A stretch of DNA of 54,739 nt from Mesorhizobium sp. Lineage in GTDB: Bacteria > Pseudomonadota > Alphaproteobacteria > Rhizobiales > Rhizobiaceae. Position 1 is the first letter of the stretch. Every line of letters begins with the position of its first letter. The position numbers and the translations under genes were made by a program. The DNA is taken from assembly GCF_024509055.1 (NCBI RefSeq), contig NZ_JANINM010000116.1, positions 1 through 54,739 on the forward strand. The letters are read 5' to 3'. Positions 7,710-17,689 of the stretch are shown one piece after another. Under the pieces are notes generated by a model. It saw only the letters and a program-made list of their open reading frames with translations, did no database searches and was not told the origin of the DNA.

Positions 7710-8759
7710 TTGGCGAAGAAGCCGTTCAACACTCGCAACGTGAGCAGGCGTATCGCGAGTAAAATAAGAGGCCGCGGTCTCCCCAAGATCGTTAGCCTTT
7801 TCTCGGGCGCCGGCGGCCTAGATCATGGATTCAAGGCTGCCGGGTTTAAGATCAGCGCTGCTTTTGATCTTTCACCGGCCGCAATTCTAACTCACAAGCG
7901 CAACTTCCCGCGCTCAACCTCGATCGCTGGAGACCTAAGGCTCCTCAAACCAGCCGGTGTTGCTGCCGTTGTTCGCGCAAGCATTCCCGATGGAGATAGA
8001 ATCGGGATCATCGGTGGACCACCATGCCAAGGCTTTTCCCGCGCAAATACGACAGCAGAAGCCGCCGATCCCAGAAACAAACTTCCAGCGCTCTACATCG
8101 AAATTGTACGCGAACTTCAGAAATTTTTCGAGGTTGAGTTCGTTGTTTTTGAAAACGTTCTCGGCATGAGGGACAAAAAGCATGCTGACGCTTATAAGGG
8201 TCTGCTCTCAGGTCTGCGGAATCGTGGCTTCGAGATCACCGAAAAAGAGTTGTGCGCGACGGAGTTTGGTGTACCGCAGACGCGCAAGCGAATAATTCTC
8301 TCTGCGATGCGCAAGGGCATGGGTTACGGCGCAATCCGGCCACGCCGACGAAAAGGCAAATCGAATGTAAAGGAAGCGATAAGCGACTTGCCACCTCCCA
8401 TCTACTTCGCACGGGATCTTACCGCAGAAAATATTCCATTTCATCCCAATCACTGGACCATGAATCCAGTGTCGCCACGCTTCGGAAGCGACATGCGTAG
8501 CAATGGTGGCCGCTGCTTCAAACGGCTTGATTGGAACAAGCCGAGCCCAACGATAGCGTTCGGCCACAGAGAGATTCACGTGCATCCAAACGGATTACGA
8601 CGCCTTAGCATCTTCGAGGCGATGCGTTTGCAAGGTTTCCCAGACGATTTTGTGCTGGAAGGCAATCTGTCCGAGCAAGTTGAGCAAATTTCAAATGCCG
8701 TTCCGCCTCCTGTTGCCAAGAGCGTCGCAAACGCAATTCGACGAACGCTGGCGGGTTGA
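7710..8759 (+). CDS. DNA (cytosine-5) methyltransferase
   Basis: A 349-residue C5 methyltransferase with all core motifs in order: SLFSGAGGLDHGF (I, SAM binding), GGPPCQGFS (IV, catalytic Cys), VFENV (VI), QTRKR (VIII), a short target-recognition region, RLSIFEAMRLQGFPDDF (IX) and QISNAVPPPVAKSV (X). The start is uncertain. TTG at 7710 is the longest frame with a weak GAGAGA site, and a GTG at 7740 is also possible. With Vsr it makes a methylation/repair pair. With the two genes downstream, which it overlaps or abuts, it forms a predicted restriction-like operon. Recognition sequence unknown. Confidence 0.93.
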   Translation: MAKKPFNTRNVSRRIASKIRGRGLPKIVSLFSGAGGLDHGFKAAGFKISAAFDLSPAAILTHKRNFPRSTSIAGDLRLLKPAGVAAVVRASIPDGDRIGIIGGPPCQGFSRANTTAEAADPRNKLPALYIEIVRELQKFFEVEFVVFENVLGMRDKKHADAYKGLLSGLRNRGFEITEKELCATEFGVPQTRKRIILSAMRKGMGYGAIRPRRRKGKSNVKEAISDLPPPIYFARDLTAENIPFHPNHWTMNPVSPRFGSDMRSNGGRCFKRLDWNKPSPTIAFGHREIHVHPNGLRRLSIFEAMRLQGFPDDFVLEGNLSEQVEQISNAVPPPVAKSVANAIRRTLAG

Positions 8760-8761
8760 AA

Positions 8762-10735
8762 ATGGCCCCGTCTATCTTAGAGCAAAAGGAGCCCGTCGAG
8801 AATGAACTCGTCGCGAAAATCAAGCAGAGCGAGAATCGCGACGTTCTGATTCAAACAACTCTTCAAACCAATGAACAAGTAATCGCGCGCGTCACAGACG
8901 GTATATACCGTCAGCCGGCGTCGGCTTTGAGAGAATTGATTTCAAACGCATACGATGCAGACGCGACACGAGTAACCATCAAGACAGATGCTCCACGCTT
9001 CGAGCAAATTACGATCGAGGACGATGGCGCAGGTATGTCGCCCGAAGTTCTTGCTCATCTTCTTTATAACATCGGTGGGAGTGCCAAACGCAATCGTGAA
9101 GGCGAGCAGCTCGGGATTACCTCAAGGAATGATAGCACCCGAAGTCCGGGCGGACGGCAGTTAATCGGCAAGATCGGTATCGGCCTATTTTCGGTGTCTC
9201 AGCTAACCCACTCGTTCCAGATCGTAACGAAGACGAAGGGGGACAACCATAGAACTGTCGCAACTGTTTCGTTGAGGCAGTTCTCTGACTCCGCAACGAG
9301 CGATTCTGAAGACACTAGTAAATTCGAATCCGGCAAAGTCACCATATGGCGCGAACGGGCTACGGATAAAGACCGTCATGGCACAACCATCGCGCTCACA
9401 AAAATTCGGCCGCAGGCCCGCGATACGCTGCGTAGTCGGGAAATTTGGGATGCTATCGAGCGGAATGAAGAAACCGCGGATGAAGATGAAAAGCAAGCAA
9501 TTGAGCCGCCGCGCTTCCACATCGGAAGAGTCGATAGCACCGGTCGTCTCCTTAAAAAGACAGGTAAATCTTATTCTGACCTCCCCTGGCTCAAGGCTGA
9601 CAAGCCCGGTGAAGCGTTCGAGAAGCTAGTCAACGCTGTTTGGAATCAGCTCGATGAGGCTAATCCAAATCCGAAATTGGAGAGGATTTTCGACTATTAT
9701 CTACGAATGGTTTGGCAGCTCGCCCTTGCGGTGCCACTGCCTTACGTCGACGGTCATCTGTTTGATATGCCGACAGGCGGATGGGCGAAGACATTCGAAT
9801 TGTCGAATAAACGGCGTGGCACGGCCGAGCTAGTAAAGGTGCGCCAGGAGACTAAGATCCGTGACGCGCTATCGTTAACTGATCCGCCTAAATCAATTGG
9901 GAAGTTCGCTGTCATCATTGATGATTTGAAACTTGCTCGTCCAGTGCGTTTCAAGAATTTGCCGACAACCGACCATGCGTTGAAGCATCCGCTTGTTTTC
10001 GTCGGCAAATGCAGTGAAAGCTTTGAAAAGCTGCCGCCAGAGCTGAGCGGCGGTCCTTTGAGATTTGAAGCATATCTCTTTTGGTCGCCAAAGATTGCTC
10101 CAAGCGAACACCAAGGTGCGCTCGTGCGCATTCATGGGGCGAGCGGCACCCTCTATGACCCCACGTTCATGCGGTATCAAGTTGCTGAGTTAACGCGTCT
10201 ACGTCAGATCACCTGCGAAATATTGGTGAGCGAAGGCTTGGAGAGTGCCCTCAACATCGATCGCGAGGCTTTCAACAACGCGCATCCTCATGCGGTATTT
10301 ATCACTCGCTGGCTGCATTCTGCACTTAGGCAGCTTGCTACAGTTCAGAAGAAAGAGGCTGCCGCTGTCCGATCCCAAAAGCGGGAGATTTCCAAGGACG
10401 AACAGACCGGGGCGATACAGAAGATCGTCGTCGAGGCTTGGGCTAAGCAGACTAAGGATCCAGCGTCAATTCCACCGGCTGTTCAAATCGTAGACGAAGA
10501 AAAGGCATTCAAGAAGACGTCGGGTTCCTATGTATTCCGAAGATCGGCTGTCACCGACAAGAAAGATCCGCCGAAAACTCCCAAGGAGAAAGCGCGGAGA
10601 GAGATCGTCGAGGAAAAACTGAAGGCAATCACTCAGATTCTAGCTGCCTTCAATGTTTTGGATCGCATAACCAAACCGGAACAAGAAGAACTACTCCTTG
10701 CGATCAGCAAAGTCCTGGAAGAGCGAGAAGAATGA
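8762..10735 (+). CDS. GHKL (Hsp90/MutL/MORC-like) ATPase of a restriction-like operon
   Basis: A 657-residue protein with a GHKL ATP-binding fold at its N-terminus: RELISNAYDADA (N box, about 58-69), DDGAGM (G1, about 87-92) and GKIGIGLFSVS (G2, about 136-146). The middle and C-terminal parts contain a second alpha/beta region and a basic coiled segment. ATG at 8762 is chosen; the longer frame would begin on TTG at 8756. It follows the methyltransferase stop by two bases. GHKL ATPases of the MutL/MORC group have been described in bacterial operons with cytosine methyltransferase and Vsr and were predicted to drive a restriction reaction. That function here is inference. Confidence 0.85.
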   Translation: MAPSILEQKEPVENELVAKIKQSENRDVLIQTTLQTNEQVIARVTDGIYRQPASALRELISNAYDADATRVTIKTDAPRFEQITIEDDGAGMSPEVLAHLLYNIGGSAKRNREGEQLGITSRNDSTRSPGGRQLIGKIGIGLFSVSQLTHSFQIVTKTKGDNHRTVATVSLRQFSDSATSDSEDTSKFESGKVTIWRERATDKDRHGTTIALTKIRPQARDTLRSREIWDAIERNEETADEDEKQAIEPPRFHIGRVDSTGRLLKKTGKSYSDLPWLKADKPGEAFEKLVNAVWNQLDEANPNPKLERIFDYYLRMVWQLALAVPLPYVDGHLFDMPTGGWAKTFELSNKRRGTAELVKVRQETKIRDALSLTDPPKSIGKFAVIIDDLKLARPVRFKNLPTTDHALKHPLVFVGKCSESFEKLPPELSGGPLRFEAYLFWSPKIAPSEHQGALVRIHGASGTLYDPTFMRYQVAELTRLRQITCEILVSEGLESALNIDREAFNNAHPHAVFITRWLHSALRQLATVQKKEAAAVRSQKREISKDEQTGAIQKIVVEAWAKQTKDPASIPPAVQIVDEEKAFKKTSGSYVFRRSAVTDKKDPPKTPKEKARREIVEEKLKAITQILAAFNVLDRITKPEQEELLLAISKVLEEREE

Positions 10736-11925
10736 GCGGCAAAGTCTCTACATCTGAAAAAATTGCAAGGAACGCAGACAGCGAAGACTTAACAGACGAT
10801 ATTGTTAGCGTCTCCGGCTACGCGTTTTCCGTGCCGCCGAAGAAAGAATTTAAGCCTTGGCACAGGCCACGAAAGCAGTTTGTTCGTAACGATCAATGGC
10901 TTTTCTACGTCACTGAACTCGTTAGTGAACGATCTCCTTTCGATGGTCCTTTAACCTACTTCGGTCTGCCCGGCGCTGACTTGCTCGATATTCGCTTTTT
11001 CGACAAGATGGTATGCGACCAAAACAATGTTAAGTTGCGCTTCCTTGGTTTCGACCTTGGTGCCGCCCCAGATAGCGAAACTGCCTCGGAATTCATTATA
11101 TCGCGTGACGAGGTAAGCAAGCTGGCGTCGATCGATCCACAATCCGACGTTATCGCTCACGACATACGCGAGCTGTCCAATGAAGACTCAATTGCCTGGC
11201 AGAAAACGCTGGAGTACGGCCCGTACGACGTCGTGAACCTCGACCTTTGCGATGGAATCACCAAAGAAGAAGGCGGCAACATCAACGACACATATTACAA
11301 CGCGGTATCTCGACTTCTTACTGTTCAATCTCGTCGCAAGTCGCCATGGTTGTTGTTCCTTACAACTCGGGTCGGCAAGCGCCACATCCATGATGATGCA
11401 CTTGAGAAGCTGTGTCGCCTTTATCTGAAGAATCTTGCCGACTGCGCTCCCTTCCGTGAGCAGTCTAAAGCGAAATTCAGTATAGAAAACGAAACAGGGT
11501 TCGATCTAGCTAAATCGGATGACCAAGGACTCCAGCGTATCGTCTTGACCGGGCTCTGCAAATGGCTGCTTGGTCTAACACTAGGACAGCAGCCTCCCAC
11601 CGTAATGGAGGTAAAGAGTTTGTTTGGCTATCGCGTCAGGCAGGGCGCGTCAGCAGAAGACATGGTTTCGATAGCCATTCGGTTCCAGCCCACACATGTG
11701 CCACCAAACGATCCAATTCAGCTTGCCGTGGCTAAAGCAGCCGCACCTGACGAGTGCGTACTCGCCGAAAAAGCGGCTGTTCGTGTCAGCACTTTGGTTG
11801 ACGTGGACGACGTGTTGGCGTCGGATCCTAACGTGAGGAGCGAGATGACCGAGGCGATGTGCTCGCTATTGGAGTCCGCGCGTTATGATATTAATGCATA
11901 TCGCAAATGGGCAGCAACCGCGTAG
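10732..11925 (+). CDS. unknown protein coupled to the GHKL ATPase, Rossmann-like
   Basis: A 397-residue protein whose ATG overlaps the GHKL stop (ATGA), so it is part of the same operon. No family is recognised. Residues about 75-210 show five hydrophobic strands in an order reminiscent of a SAM-dependent methyltransferase: LTYFGLPGADLLDI, LRFLGFDLG with acid at the strand end, DVIAHDIREL, YDVVNLDLCDGI, SPWLLFLTTR. The usual glycine-rich SAM loop is not clear. It may be a degenerate methyltransferase fold used for DNA or nucleotide recognition. The C-terminal 150 residues are helical. Base composition resembles the rest of the island, lower in GC than the flanking backbone. Confidence 0.7.
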   Translation: MSGKVSTSEKIARNADSEDLTDDIVSVSGYAFSVPPKKEFKPWHRPRKQFVRNDQWLFYVTELVSERSPFDGPLTYFGLPGADLLDIRFFDKMVCDQNNVKLRFLGFDLGAAPDSETASEFIISRDEVSKLASIDPQSDVIAHDIRELSNEDSIAWQKTLEYGPYDVVNLDLCDGITKEEGGNINDTYYNAVSRLLTVQSRRKSPWLLFLTTRVGKRHIHDDALEKLCRLYLKNLADCAPFREQSKAKFSIENETGFDLAKSDDQGLQRIVLTGLCKWLLGLTLGQQPPTVMEVKSLFGYRVRQGASAEDMVSIAIRFQPTHVPPNDPIQLAVAKAAAPDECVLAEKAAVRVSTLVDVDDVLASDPNVRSEMTEAMCSLLESARYDINAYRKWAATA

Positions 11926-12223
11926 CTTGCGAATTCGCGCGTCGAAGAATGGCGGCCGGGCAAATTATTGCTGATTGCGATTGCAACAAATGCATGAAGC
12001 CTTGATTGATGCGGCGGATATAGCCTGATCGGATCGACGGTTATATCGCCCAGTAGCCTATCGATTGGGTTTCACAAGCGTCCCGTCTCTTGGCGGAGCG
12101 TTTTTTCCATGCCCGTCCACTTCACCTTGAGAGGGAGAGCGCCGCCGGGACGGGTTTGAGCCGTTGCGGTCGAGAGAGAGCGCCGCGTGGCTTCATCCCG
12201 TCCAGCTCTCCCGAGGCATTCCC
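11926..12223 (+). promoter_or_regulatory. structured leader C, upstream of the strawberry-notch gene
   Basis: The first 200 bases hold no gene and include the right edge of the defence island. From 12130 a leader like A and B begins: GAGAGGGAGAG. GGGAGAGC (12133-12140) pairs perfectly with GCTCTCCC (12205-12212). GGACGGG (12148-12154) pairs with CCCGTCC (12197-12203). Inside, GAGCC (12158-12162) can pair with GGCTT (12189-12193) and GCGG (12166-12169) with CCGC (12183-12186). GAGG (12213-12216) just after the outermost stem is the ribosome site for the ATG at 12224. The order of elements matches leaders A and B while the sequence has changed on both arms. Confidence 0.7.
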
Positions 12224-15200
12224 ATGAACACGATCTCCGCAGCCGCGCACGCCGCGGCGTCGCTTCCGCTCGTCTCCGCTTCCAATACGTCCGCATCGGT
12301 CTTCGCCGCCGCGCAGTTCCTTCTTCCGCATCTCGAACGCGGCCGGCGCGTCGACGCCGCCACGTTGCGCGGCGCGATGCAATCCGCCTTCGGCGCGTCC
12401 GACACCACTGGCGCCTGGGACTGGAAAACCGCCTACGACGCCTGCGAGGTCCCGACCGTCCTCATGCTGCGCAAATACGGAAAGCCGCTTTTCCGCAAAG
12501 CCGGTTCTCCGGCGTCGATCCTGCCGCAGTTTTCCAAGATCACCGGCCTGATGCCGACGCACACGCGCCGGTCCGAAGAAGCGCAGACCTTCCAGCAGTT
12601 CTCGACCCCGATCCCGCTTGGCCTGGCGGCTTCGACCGCGGCGGCGATCACAGCGGCAGACCGCGTATTGGAGCCATCGGCCGGCACCGGCCTTCTCGCC
12701 ATCCTGGCCGAGATCGCCGGCGGGACGCTCCTGCTCAACGAGCTTGCCGAAACCCGCGCCGATCTTCTGTCCCTCCTCTTTCCGGCCTTGTCCGTCACGC
12801 GCTTCGACGCCGCGCAGATCGACGATCACCTCGATCCGGCGCTGGTTCCGACCGTGGTGCTCATGAACCCGCCATTCTCCGCCATGGCGAATGTCGAGGG
12901 TCGGATGGCCGATGCCGCCTTCCGCCATGTCACCTCGGCGCTGGCGCGCTTGGCGCCCGGCGGCCGGCTCGTGGCGATCACCGGCGCGAACTTCGCCCCG
13001 GACGCACCGGCCTGGACCTCAGCTTATACCCGTCTGCAGGAACGCGGCCGCATCGTCTTCTCCGCCGCGATCGACGGTTCGGTTTACGCGAAGCACGGCA
13101 CGACGTTCCCGACGCGGCTCACCGTCATCGACAAGCTGCCTGCCGACGATCCGTCTGTCTTTCCCGCCGCACCGGGCGTCGCGCCAGACGTGGCGACGCT
13201 GCTCCGTTGGCTCGCCGAGCATCTCCCGGCACGCCTGCCGATCGACCCTGCGATCGCCGTGCCGGTCGCCGCGTCTGCCGCGCCCCGGACCGTGCGCGCC
13301 TACATCAACCGGGCGGCCAGGGCCGCGCCGACTGTGGCGCATAGCGAACCGCAGGGCGCTCCGCTCGCCTATGAAACCGTCGACTGGAAGCCCGCCGAGG
13401 CCGGGCGTCTGTCCGACGCGATCTATGAGGAATACGGACTCCAAGCCATCCGGATCTCCGGCGCGGCGGCACATCCGACCCGGCTAGTGCAGTCGGCGGC
13501 GATGGCGAGCGTCGCTCCGCCGAAGCCGAGCTATCGGCCGGTGCTGCCGGCGAACGTCCTCGGCCTCCTGTCCGACGCGCAACTCGAAACCGTGATCTAT
13601 GCCGGCGAGGCGCATTCCGATTTCCTCGCCGGCGCGTGGACCGTCGATGAGACGCTCGACAAGCTGACCGCTGCGGCCGAGGACGCCAAGGGCGCCGTTC
13701 GCCTTCGCCAGGGCTTCATGATCGGCGACGGCACCGGCGTCGGCAAGGGCCGGGAATCCGCTGCCATCATTCTCGACAACTGGCTTCAGGGACGCCGCAA
13801 GGCCGTCTGGATCTCGAAGTCGGACAAGCTGATCGAGGACGCGCAGCGCGATTGGGGCGCGCTCGGCATGGAGCGCCTGCTGGTCACGCCGCTGTCGCGT
13901 TTCCCGCAGGGCAAGCCGATCGCGCTGAACGAGGGCATCCTATTTTTAACCTACGCCACGCTGCGCTCCGACGATCGCGGAGAAAGGGTTTCGCGGGTCA
14001 AGCAAATCCTCGAATGGTTGGGCTCCGACTTTAACGGAGTGATCGTTTTCGACGAGGCGCACGCCATGCAGAACGCTGTCGGCGGCAAGGGAGAACGCGG
14101 CGATGTCGCCGCCTCGCAGCAGGGCCGCGCCGGCCTGCGCATCCAGCACGCGCTTCCGAACGCGCGCGTGGTCTATGTCTCCGCCACCGGCGCAACCACT
14201 GTCCACAATCTCGCCTATGCACTGCGGCTCGGATTGTGGGGCGGCGAGGATTTCCCCTTCGCCACGCGCCCCGAGTTTGTCGAGGCGATCGAGGCCGGCG
14301 GCGTCGCGGCGATGGAAGTGCTCGCCCGCGATCTTCGTGCGCTCGGCCTCTACACCGCGCGCTCGCTCAGTTTCGCCGGCGTCGAATATGAGCTGGTCGA
14401 GCACGAGCTGACGCCGGAGCAGGCCCGCATCTACGATGCCTATGCCGGCGCCTTCGCCATCATCCACAACAATCTGGATGCCGCGATGCAGGCCGCCAAC
14501 ATCACCGGCGGCGGCGAAGGCGGCTCCGGCACGCTGAACAGGCAGGCGAAATCCGCCGCCCGCTCGGCGTTCGAAAGCGCCAAGCAGCGCTTCTTCGGTC
14601 ATCTGCTCACCAGCATGAAGACGCCGACCTTGCTGCGCTCGATCGCCGCCGATCTGGAGGCGGGCCATTCGGCCGTCATCCAGATCGTGTCGACCGGCGA
14701 AGCGCTGATGGAACGGCGGCTGGCCGAACTGCCGACGGAGGAATGGGGCGACGTCCGCGTCGACATCACGCCGCGCGAATATGTCCTCGATTATCTCGCC
14801 CATTCCTTCCCCGTCCAGCTCTACGAGCCGTTCACGGATTCAGAGGGCAACCTGTCGTCACGCCCCGTCTATCGTAACGGCCAGCCGGTCGAAAGCCGCG
14901 AGGCCGTCGCCCGCCGCGATACGCTGATCGCCAAGCTCGCCAGCCTGCCGCCGGTGCCCGGTGCGCTCGACCAGCTCGTCCAGCATTTCGGCACGGACAC
15001 GGTTGCCGAGGTAACGGGCCGCTCGCGGCGCATCGTGCGCAAGCGCGGCGGCAGCGTCACCATCGACCGGCTCGTCGTCGAGACGCGCGCCGGGGCCGCC
15101 AATCTCGCGGAGACGCAGGCGTTCATGGACGACGCCAAGCGTGTACTCGTGTTCTCGGATGCCGGAGGCACCGGCCGCAGCTACCATGCGGAGAAGTCGG

Positions 15201-16577
15201 CGAAGAACACGCGGCTGCGCGTCCACTATCTGCTCGAGGCCGGCTGGAAGGCGGACACCGCCATTCAGGGCCTCGGCCGCACGCACCGCACCAACCAGGC
15301 GCAGCCGCCGCTGTTCCGGCCGATCTCGACCAACGTGAAGGCGGAGAAGCGATTCCTCAGCACGATCGCCCGCCGTCTCGACACGCTGGGCGCGATCACG
15401 CGCGGCCAGCGCCAGACCGGCGGTCAGGGTCTGTTTCGGCCGGAGGACAATCTGGAATCCCACTATGCCCGCGGTGCGCTTCGCCAGCTCTATCTCCTGC
15501 TGGTGCGCGGAAAGGTCGAGGGTTGCTCGCTCGACCGCTTCGAGCAGTCCACCGGACTGAAGCTGATGGACTCGAACGGCATCAAGGACGACCTGCCGCC
15601 GATCACCACGTTCCTCAACCGGCTGCTCGCCCTCACCATCGAGCTTCAGGGCATCCTCTTCACGGCCTTCGAGCAACTCTTGACCGCCCGCATCGAGGGC
15701 GCGATTGCATCGGGCACCTATGATGCCGGGCTGGAGACGCTGCGCGCGGAGAGCTTCGTCGTCGTCGATCGAAAGACGATCTACACGCATCCGCGCACCG
15801 GTGCGGAAATCAGCCTGCTCACGATCACCGAGCGCAGGCGCAATCGGCCGGTGGCGCTCGACGCCGCTTTGGCCGAACTCAATGACGCGCGCGCGATGCT
15901 GCTCGACAACGAGCGCTCGGGCCGCGCGGCCGTGCAGATCCCCGCCAGCAGCGTGATGCTCGACGATGGCGAGATCGAACGTCGCATCCGCTTGATCCGC
16001 CCGATGGAGGCGCACAACGTCCCGGTCAGGATGTTGGGCGAAACCCATTGGGTCGAGGCCGACAGGGATGTGTTCGCCTCGGCCTGGAATGCCGAGATCG
16101 CCGACGTGCCGGAGTTCTCCGACTCCACGCTGCACATGGTGACGGGCTTGCTCCTGCCGATCTGGAAGCGGTTGCCGAACGAGTCGACGCGCGTCTATCG
16201 GCTCCAGACCGACGAAGGCGAACGGATCATCGGCCGCAAGGTTTCGCCGGCCTGGGCCGCGAATGCGACCACGACCGGCACGGCCTCGATCACACCCGAC
16301 GACGCCTTCACGGCGCTGATGGATGGCCGGACGATCTTCGATCTCGCCCGAGGGACTTCAGCTTCGTCGTATCCGCGTGATGGGCGCCAACCGCATCGAA
16401 CTGTCGGGTTTCGACGACACGATGCGCAAGCGCCTCACGGCTTATGGCCTGTTCCATGAGATCATCTCGTGGAAACTTCGCATGTTCGTCCCGATCGACG
16501 CGAACGGACCGATCGTGCTCGGCAAGGTGCTCGACCGATGGCCGGTCGCACGCATCGGCGAGCGGGAGGCGGCGTGA
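12224..16577 (+). pseudogene. strawberry-notch-like methylase/helicase, one-base frameshift near the 3' end
   Basis: About 1450 residues. The N-terminal part is a class I methyltransferase fold: RVLEPSAGTGLLAILAE (about 147) and VVLMNPPFS (about 213), the signature of an adenine-N6 enzyme. The second half is an SF2 helicase of the strawberry-notch type: GDGTGVGKGR Walker A (about 500), VIVFDEAHAM (about 607), VYVSATGAT, and a helicase C part with GRTHRTNQ. The reading frame breaks at the CCC run 16347-16349. Upstream frame ends at 16459 with an unrelated tail, while GLQLRRIRVMGANRIELSGF and onward continue in another frame to TGA at 16577. Removing one C restores a continuous protein, and the restored stop overlaps the next ATG as TGATG. 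This may be a real mutation or a sequencing error. Confidence 0.88.
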
Positions 16578-17689
16578 TGCACCGTCACGACGCTTCCGAA
16601 CTGGCAATCCGTCTCGGTCACCACGCCGAGGCGGTTTGCCGACGTTATCTATCGTCCGGCAAACGCGCCGGACGATACTGGCTGGTTGGCGACGCGCGCA
16701 ACAACCCCGGACGCTCGATGTACGTCCGCCTGACCGGGCCGAAAACCGGCAAGGGCGCTGCGGGGAAGTGGACTGACGCATCGACGGGCGAGCATGGCGA
16801 TCTCCTCGACGTCATCCGCGAGGTGCTTCGTCTCGCCGACTTCGAGGACGTGGCCGACGAAGCGCGCCATTTCCTCTCGCTCCCGCATCCCGAGCCGGAG
16901 AAGATGAGAACGCCGACCGGCAGAACATCCGCCCGCGCACCGTCCGGATCACCCGAAGCGTCGCGCCGGCTCTTCGCTATGTCGCAGCCGATCGGCGGCA
17001 CGCTTGCGGAAATCTACCTCAGCGGTCGAGCGATCACCTCGCTCGTCGGCGTCACCGCGCTGCGCTACCATCCGCGATGCTACTACAAGCCCGACGAGCA
17101 TTCGCCCACCGAGATCTGGCCGGCAATCGTCGCTTCCGTCACCGATCTCGACGGACGGCAAACCGGCGCGCACCGCACCTGGCTCAATCCCGACGGCTCG
17201 GGCAAGGCGCTGGTCGAGTCACCGCGGCGGGCGATGGGCGACCTTCTCGGGCACGGCGTCCGCTTCGGCGTCGCTGGTGATGTGCTCGCAGCCGGCGAAG
17301 GCATCGAGACCGTGCTGTCGCCCCGTCAGGTACTGCCCCATATGCCGATGCTGGCGGCGCTCTCGGCGGCACACCTCGCCGCCATCCTTTTCCCGCCGAC
17401 GCTGCGCAGGCTCTATGTCCTGCGCGATCGCGACCCAGCAGGGGACGGCGCGAGAGATTGTCTCATCGCCAGAGCAACGAGTCTCGGGATCGAAGCGATC
17501 GCGGTGTCGCCGGTGCTTGAGGACTTCAACGATGATCTGCGCTGGCGCGGCGTCGATGCCCTTCGGGCGGCCCTGATGGAGCAGCTTCATCCTAATGACG
17601 TCCACCGTTTCATGGAGGGAATGAGCGGATCGGCGGGGACGAGGCGCGGAGCAGGCAACTCCACCAGCCGCCTCCCTTCATCATCGTGA
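16577..17689 (+). CDS. Toprim-domain primase-like protein
   Basis: A 370-residue protein, ATG sharing one base with the restored strawberry-notch stop. N-terminal part (1-115) has the DUF7146-like pattern: LAIRLGHHAEAVCRRYL, SGKRAGRYWLVGDA and the GxAGKWTDASTGEHGDLLDVI stretch. The C-terminal Toprim domain has VLAAGEGIETVLS (catalytic Glu about 240) and RLYVLRDRDPAGDGA (D-x-D about 282). Proteins of this type are related to phage and plasmid primases and occur beside the strawberry-notch gene in alphaproteobacterial ICEs. It may prime complementary-strand synthesis after transfer, but this is inference. A zinc-binding module typical of full primases is not evident. Confidence 0.88.
   Translation: MHRHDASELAIRLGHHAEAVCRRYLSSGKRAGRYWLVGDARNNPGRSMYVRLTGPKTGKGAAGKWTDASTGEHGDLLDVIREVLRLADFEDVADEARHFLSLPHPEPEKMRTPTGRTSARAPSGSPEASRRLFAMSQPIGGTLAEIYLSGRAITSLVGVTALRYHPRCYYKPDEHSPTEIWPAIVASVTDLDGRQTGAHRTWLNPDGSGKALVESPRRAMGDLLGHGVRFGVAGDVLAAGEGIETVLSPRQVLPHMPMLAALSAAHLAAILFPPTLRRLYVLRDRDPAGDGARDCLIARATSLGIEAIAVSPVLEDFNDDLRWRGVDALRAALMEQLHPNDVHRFMEGMSGSAGTRRGAGNSTSRLPSSS

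Noticed and set aside
12187..13344. 385-residue plus-strand frame overlapping the strawberry-notch gene
   Set aside because: Arg/Pro-rich out-of-frame translation of the methyltransferase domain; no domain of its own.
14858..16135. 425-residue minus-strand frame
   Set aside because: Antisense of the helicase part of the strawberry-notch gene.
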